From Myrica gale (Eukaryota; Streptophyta; Magnoliopsida; Fagales; Myricaceae), in assembly GCA_963930655.1 (NCBI GenBank), contig OZ005608.1:11966001-12030000 (forward strand): 64,000 nt of DNA. Reading direction: 5' to 3'. The first letter of the stretch is position 1. Every line of letters begins with the position of its first letter. The notes under the pieces are model-generated. The model made no database searches and had not been told where the DNA came from. It was given only the letters and a program-made list of their open reading frames with translations. Shown here in pieces: positions 58,518 through 64,000 of this stretch. Made by a program: the position numbers and the translations under genes.

Positions 58518-58636
58518 GGGTGCGATCATACCAGCACTAATGCACCGGATCCCATCAGAACTCCGCAGTTAAGCGTGCTTGGGCGAGAGTAGTACTAGGA
58601 TGGGTGACCTCCTGGGAAGTCCTCGTGTTGCACCCC
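58518..58636 (+). rRNA. 5S rRNA: 5S rRNA gene, unit 152
   Basis: Consensus gene; K spacer with CCGCCACCG. Confidence 0.97.
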
Positions 58637-58914
58637 AACATCTTTTTTCCCGCCACCGAGAAGATTTTCGTGCGGAAAAAATATTTATCTGAACGGGATT
58701 AGATTTCCGCCGGTATTTGGAAACACTCCACTTTTCCGGTGCGAAAAAAGAAGACGAAAACTACATGACGAAATTTTGATTTTTCAAAAACTCGGATATT
58801 TTTTTGTCGCAATTCGGCGCGAAAAAGCTCTTTCAGCGACGTTGAATACCCGTGAATGGATGTATTTCCCCTGTGAGAGGGATCCATATAAGAAATCATT
58901 GCAACAAACATAAC

Positions 58915-59033
58915 GGGTGCGATCATACCAGCACTAATGCACCGGATCCCATCAGAACTCCGCAGTTAAGCGTGCTTGGGCGAGAGTAGTACTAGGATGG
59001 GTGACCTCCTGGGAAGTCCTCGTGTTGCACCCC
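58915..59033 (+). rRNA. 5S rRNA: 5S rRNA gene, unit 153
   Basis: Consensus gene; R-g spacer. Confidence 0.97.
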
Positions 59034-59311
59034 AACATCTTTTTTACCGCCCCCGAGAAGATTTTCGTGCGGAAAAAATATTTATCTGAACGGGATTAGA
59101 TTTCCGCCGGTATTTGGAAACACTCCACTTTTCCGGTGCGAAAAACGAAGACGAAAACTACATGACGAAATTTTGATTTTTCAAAAACTCGGATATTTTT
59201 TTGTCGCAATTCGGCGCGAAAAACCTCTTTCAGCGACGTTGAATACCCGTGAATGGATGTATTTCCCCTGTGAGAGGGATCCATATAAGAAATCATTGCA
59301 ACAAACATAAC

Positions 59312-59430
59312 GGGTGCGATCATACCAGCACTAATGCACCGGATCCCATCAGAAATCCGCAGTTAAGCGTGCTTGGGCGAGAGTAGTACTAGGATGGGTG
59401 ACCTCCTGGGAAGTCCTCGTGTTGCACCCC
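59312..59430 (+). rRNA. 5S rRNA: 5S rRNA gene, unit 154 (C44A)
   Basis: C44A at 59355; R-t spacer. Counterpart of unit 140. Confidence 0.96.
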
Positions 59431-59708
59431 AACATCTTTTTTCCCGCCCCCGAGAAGATTTTCGTGCGGAAAAAATATTTATCTGAACGGGATTAGATTT
59501 CCGCCGGTATTTGAAAACACTCCACTTTTCCGGTGCGAAAAACGAAGACGAAAACTACATGACGAAATTTTGATTTTTCAAAAACTCGGATATTTTTTTG
59601 TCGCAATTCGGCTCGAAAAACCTCTTTCAGCGACGTTGAATACCCGTGAATGGATGTATTTCCCCTGTGAGAGGGATCCATATAAGAAATCATTGCAACA
59701 AACATAAC

Positions 59709-59827
59709 GGGTGCGATCATACCAGCACTAATGCACCGGATCCCATCAGAAATCCGCAGTTAAGCGTGCTTGGGCGAGAGTAGTACTAGGATGGGTGACC
59801 TCCTGGGAAGTCCTCGTGTTGCACCCC
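59709..59827 (+). rRNA. 5S rRNA: 5S rRNA gene, unit 155 (C44A)
   Basis: C44A at 59752; R-t spacer. Counterpart of unit 141. Confidence 0.96.
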
Positions 59828-60105
59828 AACATCTTTTTTCCCGCCCCCGAGAAGATTTTCGTGCGGAAAAAATATTTATCTGAACGGGATTAGATTTCCG
59901 CCGGTATTTGAAAACACTCCACTTTTCCGGTGCGAAAAACGAAGACGAAAACTACATGACGAAATTTTGATTTTTCAAAAACTCGGATATTTTTTTGTCG
60001 CAATTCGGCTCGAAAAACCTCTTTCAGCGACGTTGAATACCCGTGAATGGATGTATTTCCCCTGTGAGAGGGATCCATATAAGAAATCATTGCAACAAAC
60101 ATAAC

Positions 60106-60224
60106 GGGTGCGATCATACCAGCACTAATGCACCGGATCCCATCAGAACTCCGCAGTTAAGCGTGCTTGGGCGAGAGTAGTACTATGATGGGTGACCTCC
60201 TGGGAAGTCCTCGTGTTGCACCCC
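60106..60224 (+). rRNA. 5S rRNA: 5S rRNA gene, unit 156 (G81T)
   Basis: G81T at 60186, about 37 kb from the other G81T genes and followed by R-g instead of L. It may be an independent mutation. Confidence 0.96.
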
Positions 60225-60502
60225 AACATCTTTTTTACCGCCCCCGAGAAGATTTTCGTGCGGAAAAAATATTTATCTGAACGGGATTAGATTTCCGCCG
60301 GTATTTGGAAACACTCCACTTTTCCGGTGCGAAAAACGAAGACGAAAACTACATGACGAAATTTTGATTTTTCAAAAACTCGGATATTTTTTTGTCGCAA
60401 TTCGGCGCGAAAAACCTCTTTCAGCGACGTTGAATACCCGTGAATGGATGTATTTCCCCTGTGAGAGGGATCCATATAAGAAATCATTGCAACAAACATA
60501 AC

Positions 60503-60621
60503 GGGTGCGATCATACCAGCACTAATGCACCGGATCCCATCAGAAATCCGCAGTTAAGCGTGCTTGGGCGAGAGTAGTACTAGGATGGGTGACCTCCTGG
60601 GAAGTCCTCGTGTTGCACCCC
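60503..60621 (+). rRNA. 5S rRNA: 5S rRNA gene, unit 157 (C44A)
   Basis: C44A at 60546. The spacer combines GGCGCG with the TTTGAAAAC form otherwise seen with R-t or L, a possible recombinant. Confidence 0.96.
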
Positions 60622-60899
60622 AACATCTTTTTTCCCGCCCCCGAGAAGATTTTCGTGCGGAAAAAATATTTATCTGAACGGGATTAGATTTCCGCCGGTA
60701 TTTGAAAACACTCCACTTTTCCGGTGCGAAAAACGAAGACGAAAACTACATGACGAAATTTTGATTTTTCAAAAACTCGGATATTTTTTTGTCGCAATTC
60801 GGCGCGAAAAACCTCTTTCAGCGACGTTGAATACCCGTGAATGGATGTATTTCCCCTGTGAGAGGGATCCATATAAGAAATCATTGCAACAAACATAAC

Positions 60900-61018
60900 G
60901 GGTGCGATCATACCAGCACTAATGCACCGGATCCCATCAGAACTCCGCAGTTAAGCGTGCTTGGGCGAGAGTAGTACTAGGATGGGTGACCTCCTGGGAA
61001 GTCCTCGTGTTGCACCCC
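60900..61018 (+). rRNA. 5S rRNA: 5S rRNA gene, unit 158
   Basis: Consensus gene; R-g spacer. Counterpart of unit 149 at 3,573 bp upstream. Confidence 0.97.
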
Positions 61019-61296
61019 AACATCTTTTTTACCGCCCCCGAGAAGATTTTCGTGCGGAAAAAATATTTATCTGAACGGGATTAGATTTCCGCCGGTATTT
61101 GGAAACACTCCACTTTTCCGGTGCGAAAAACGAAGACGAAAACTACATGACGAAATTTTGATTTTTCAAAAACTCGGATATTTTTTTGTCGCAATTCGGC
61201 GCGAAAAACCTCTTTCAGCGACGTTGAATACCCGTGAATGGATGTATTTCCCCTGTGAGAGGGATCCATATAAGAAATCATTGCAACAACCATAAC

Positions 61297-61415
61297 GGGT
61301 GCGATCATACCAGCACTAATGCACCGGATCCCATCAGAACTCCGCAGTTAAGCGTGCTTGGGCGAGAGTAGTACTAGGATGGGTGACCTCCTGGGAAGTC
61401 CTCGTGTTGCACCCC
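61297..61415 (+). rRNA. 5S rRNA: 5S rRNA gene, unit 159
   Basis: Consensus gene with C at -7; K spacer with CCGCCACCG. Confidence 0.97.
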
Positions 61416-61693
61416 AACATCTTTTTTCCCGCCACCGAGAAGATTTTCGTGCGGAAAAAATATTTATCTGAACGGGATTAGATTTCCGCCGGTATTTGGA
61501 AACACTCCACTTTTCCGGTGCGAAAAAAGAAGACGAAAACTACATGACGAAATTTTGATTTTTCAAAAACTCGGATATTTTTTTGTCGCAATTCGGCGCG
61601 AAAAAGCTCTTTCAGCGACGTTGAATACCCGTGAATGGATGTATTTCCCCTGTGAGAGGGATCCATATAAGAAATCATTGCAACAAACATAAC

Positions 61694-61812
61694 GGGTGCG
61701 ATCATACCAGCACTAATGCACCGGATCCCATCAGAACTCCGCAGTTAAGCGTGCTTGGGCGAGAGTAGTACTAGGATGGGTGACCTCCTGGGAAGTCCTC
61801 GTGTTGCACCCC
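61694..61812 (+). rRNA. 5S rRNA: 5S rRNA gene, unit 160
   Basis: Consensus gene; R-t spacer. Confidence 0.97.
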
Positions 61813-62090
61813 AACATCTTTTTTACCGCCCCCGAGAAGATTTTCGTGCGGAAAAAATATTTATCTGAACGGGATTAGATTTCCGCCGGTATTTGGAAAC
61901 ACTCCACTTTTCCGGTGCGAAAAACGAAGACGAAAACTACATGACGAAATTTTGATTTTTCAAAAACTCGGATATTTTTTTGTCGCAATTCGGCTCGAAA
62001 AACCTCTTTCAGCGACGTTGAATACCCGTGAATGGATGTATTTCCCCTGTGAGAGGGATCCATATAAGAAATCATTGCAACAAACATAAC

Positions 62091-62209
62091 GGGTGCGATC
62101 ATACCAGCACTAATGCACCGGATCCCATCAGAACTCCGCAGTTAAGCGTGCTTGGGCGAGAGTAGTACTAGGATGGGTGACCTCCTGGGAAGTCCTCGTG
62201 TTGCACCCC
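62091..62209 (+). rRNA. 5S rRNA: 5S rRNA gene, unit 161
   Basis: Consensus gene; K spacer with CCGCCACCG. Confidence 0.97.
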
Positions 62210-62487
62210 AACATCTTTTTTCCCGCCACCGAGAAGATTTTCGTGCGGAAAAAATATTTATCTGAACGGGATTAGATTTCCGCCGGTATTTGGAAACACT
62301 CCACTTTTCCGGTGCGAAAAAAGAAGACGAAAACTACATGACGAAATTTTGATTTTTCAAAAACTCGGATATTTTTTTGTCGCAATTCGGCGCGAAAAAG
62401 CTCTTTCAGCGACGTTGAATACCCGTGAATGGATGTATTTCCCCTGTGAGAGGGATCCATATAAGAAATCATTGCAACAAACATAAC

Positions 62488-62606
62488 GGGTGCGATCATA
62501 CCAGCACTAATGCACCGGATCCCATCAGAACTCCGCAGTTAAGCGTGCTTGGGCGAGAGTAGTACTAGGATGGGTGACCTCCTGGGAAGTCCTCGTGTTG
62601 CACCCC
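62488..62606 (+). rRNA. 5S rRNA: 5S rRNA gene, unit 162
   Basis: Consensus gene; R-t spacer. Repeats unit 160 at 794 bp. Confidence 0.97.
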
Positions 62607-62884
62607 AACATCTTTTTTACCGCCCCCGAGAAGATTTTCGTGCGGAAAAAATATTTATCTGAACGGGATTAGATTTCCGCCGGTATTTGGAAACACTCCA
62701 CTTTTCCGGTGCGAAAAACGAAGACGAAAACTACATGACGAAATTTTGATTTTTCAAAAACTCGGATATTTTTTTGTCGCAATTCGGCTCGAAAAACCTC
62801 TTTCAGCGACGTTGAATACCCGTGAATGGATGTATTTCCCCTGTGAGAGGGATCCATATAAGAAATCATTGCAACAAACATAAC

Positions 62885-63003
62885 GGGTGCGATCATACCA
62901 GCACTAATGCACCGGATCCCATCAGAACTCCGCAGTTAAGCGTGCTTGGGCGAGAGTAGTACTAGGATGGGTGACCTCCTGGGAAGTCCTCGTGTTGCAC
63001 CCC
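62885..63003 (+). rRNA. 5S rRNA: 5S rRNA gene, unit 163
   Basis: Consensus gene; K spacer with CCGCCACCG. Repeats unit 161 at 794 bp. Confidence 0.97.
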
Positions 63004-63281
63004 AACATCTTTTTTCCCGCCACCGAGAAGATTTTCGTGCGGAAAAAATATTTATCTGAACGGGATTAGATTTCCGCCGGTATTTGGAAACACTCCACTT
63101 TTCCGGTGCGAAAAAAGAAGACGAAAACTACATGACGAAATTTTGATTTTTCAAAAACTCGGATATTTTTTTGTCGCAATTCGGCGCGAAAAAGCTCTTT
63201 CAGCGACGTTGAATACCCGTGAATGGATGTATTTCCCCTGTGAGAGGGATCCATATAAGAAATCATTGCAACAAACATAAC

Positions 63282-63400
63282 GGGTGCGATCATACCAGCA
63301 CTAATGCACCGGATCCCATCAGAACTCCGCAGTTAAGCGTGCTTGGGCGAGAGTAGTACTAGGATGGGTGACCTCCTGGGAAGTCCTCGTGTTGCACCCC
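63282..63400 (+). rRNA. 5S rRNA: 5S rRNA gene, unit 164
   Basis: Consensus gene; R-g spacer. Matches unit 153. Confidence 0.97.
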
Positions 63401-63678
63401 AACATCTTTTTTACCGCCCCCGAGAAGATTTTCGTGCGGAAAAAATATTTATCTGAACGGGATTAGATTTCCGCCGGTATTTGGAAACACTCCACTTTTC
63501 CGGTGCGAAAAACGAAGACGAAAACTACATGACGAAATTTTGATTTTTCAAAAACTCGGATATTTTTTTGTCGCAATTCGGCGCGAAAAACCTCTTTCAG
63601 CGACGTTGAATACCCGTGAATGGATGTATTTCCCCTGTGAGAGGGATCCATATAAGAAATCATTGCAACAAACATAAC

Positions 63679-63797
63679 GGGTGCGATCATACCAGCACTA
63701 ATGCACCGGATCCCATCAGAAATCCGCAGTTAAGCGTGCTTGGGCGAGAGTAGTACTAGGATGGGTGACCTCCTGGGAAGTCCTCGTGTTGCACCCC
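63679..63797 (+). rRNA. 5S rRNA: 5S rRNA gene, unit 165 (C44A)
   Basis: C44A at 63722. The R-t spacer that follows is cut by the window end at 64000. Matches unit 154. Confidence 0.96.
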
Positions 63798-64000
63798 AAC
63801 ATCTTTTTTCCCGCCCCCGAGAAGATTTTCGTGCGGAAAAAATATTTATCTGAACGGGATTAGATTTCCGCCGGTATTTGAAAACACTCCACTTTTCCGG
63901 TGCGAAAAACGAAGACGAAAACTACATGACGAAATTTTGATTTTTCAAAAACTCGGATATTTTTTTGTCGCAATTCGGCTCGAAAAACCTCTTTCAGCGA

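Larger units (their letters stand above)
49098..60185 (+). repeat. 5,501-bp tandem duplication
   Basis: Sequence at x and x+5,501 agrees from 49,098 (just after the -7 C/A difference at 49,097/54,598) to 54,684 (before G81 versus T81 at 54,685/60,186). The period equals one HOR plus ten full units. The second copy explains why one HOR copy stands alone at 55796-57326. Confidence 0.85.
1..64000 (+). repeat. Tandem 5S rDNA array, 165 units, open at both ends
   Basis: The window is filled by head-to-tail 5S rDNA units, all on the + strand. Unit starts are spaced 397 bp (137 intervals), 340 bp (26 intervals) or 396 bp (one interval), and these sum to the full distance between first and last unit. 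The short units carry a deletion inside the gene, not in the spacer. No inversion, foreign insert or coding gene was seen. Bases 1-53 and 63798-64000 are partial spacers, so the array continues beyond both edges. Such long homogeneous arrays are normal for plant nuclear 5S rDNA; the nested higher-order periods here are listed separately. Confidence 0.98.
60900..64000 (+). repeat. Nested 3,573-bp and 794-bp duplications at the window end
   Basis: Units 158-161 repeat units 149-152 at 3,573 bp. Units 162-163 then repeat units 160-161 at 794 bp, and units 164-165 match units 153-154 at 4,367 bp. The simplest reading is a block copied from about 57.3 kb onward, in which the R-t plus K pair was doubled. 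The copy runs off the window end. Confidence 0.75.

Noticed and set aside
1..64000. CRISPR array or other repeat-spacer system
   Set aside because: Regular repeats of about 120 bp separated by constant-length DNA could suggest it, but the repeat is the 5S rRNA gene and the intervening spacers are also near-identical.
1..64000. Centromeric satellite with higher-order structure
   Set aside because: The nested periodicity resembles alpha-satellite HORs, yet every unit contains a 5S rRNA gene or its truncated form with polymerase III signals.
1..64000. 5S-derived retroelement (such as Cassandra-type elements carrying a 5S-like sequence in their terminal repeats)
   Set aside because: No primer-binding site, polypurine tract, target-site duplication or long internal region was seen, and the units are strictly tandem.

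Overview
The whole 64 kb window is one uninterrupted, head-to-tail 5S ribosomal DNA array on the + strand, almost certainly from the nuclear genome of a flowering plant. The gene matches the angiosperm 5S rRNA sequence that I know. It has plant-type external signals: a TATA-like CATATAAG about 28 bases upstream, C at -1, and a T6 terminator just downstream. I see no protein-coding gene, tRNA, transposon, CRISPR array or unrelated insert. Both window edges lie inside the spacer, so the array is longer than 64 kb. I cannot name the species.

I place 165 gene positions. The basic unit is 397 bp: a 119-bp gene plus a 278-bp spacer. There are 139 full-length genes, of which 96 look identical to the consensus and 43 carry one substitution. 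The other 26 are pseudogenes with the same 57-bp net deletion, giving 340-bp units. One unit is 396 bp because of a single lost T in its spacer. These intervals add up exactly to the distance between the first and last unit. Gene numbering below is from the first base of the mature gene (+1).

Spacers fall into four types, named here for use in the entries. R-t has TCGGAT, GTCGCA, GGCTCG and AACCTC. R-g is the same but GGCGCG. L has TCCGAT and GTAGCA. K has AAGCTC, usually with GAAAAAAGAAGAC upstream. Position -7 of each gene is A or C; it is A unless an entry says otherwise.

Layout: 1-10,097 is a heterogeneous mix of single-unit and 2-3-unit duplications. From 10,098 to about 29,402 the sequence repeats with a 9,300-bp period (24 units, about 2.1 copies, two mismatches seen). 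From 28,861 to 51,825 there are 15 consecutive copies of a 1,531-bp four-unit higher-order repeat (HOR): pseudogene + L, gene + R-t, gene + K, gene + R-g. From 49,098 to 60,185 the sequence repeats with a 5,501-bp period. The end of the window holds nested 3,573-bp and 794-bp duplications.

The intact genes would be transcribed by RNA polymerase III with TFIIIA to give the 5S rRNA of the large ribosomal subunit. The pseudogenes lack nearly all of the internal promoter and are probably silent. I found no novel enzymatic or defence system. The points of interest are the internal-promoter-less pseudogene fixed inside an HOR, a gene position (81) that occurs with all four bases, and the readable duplication history of the array.
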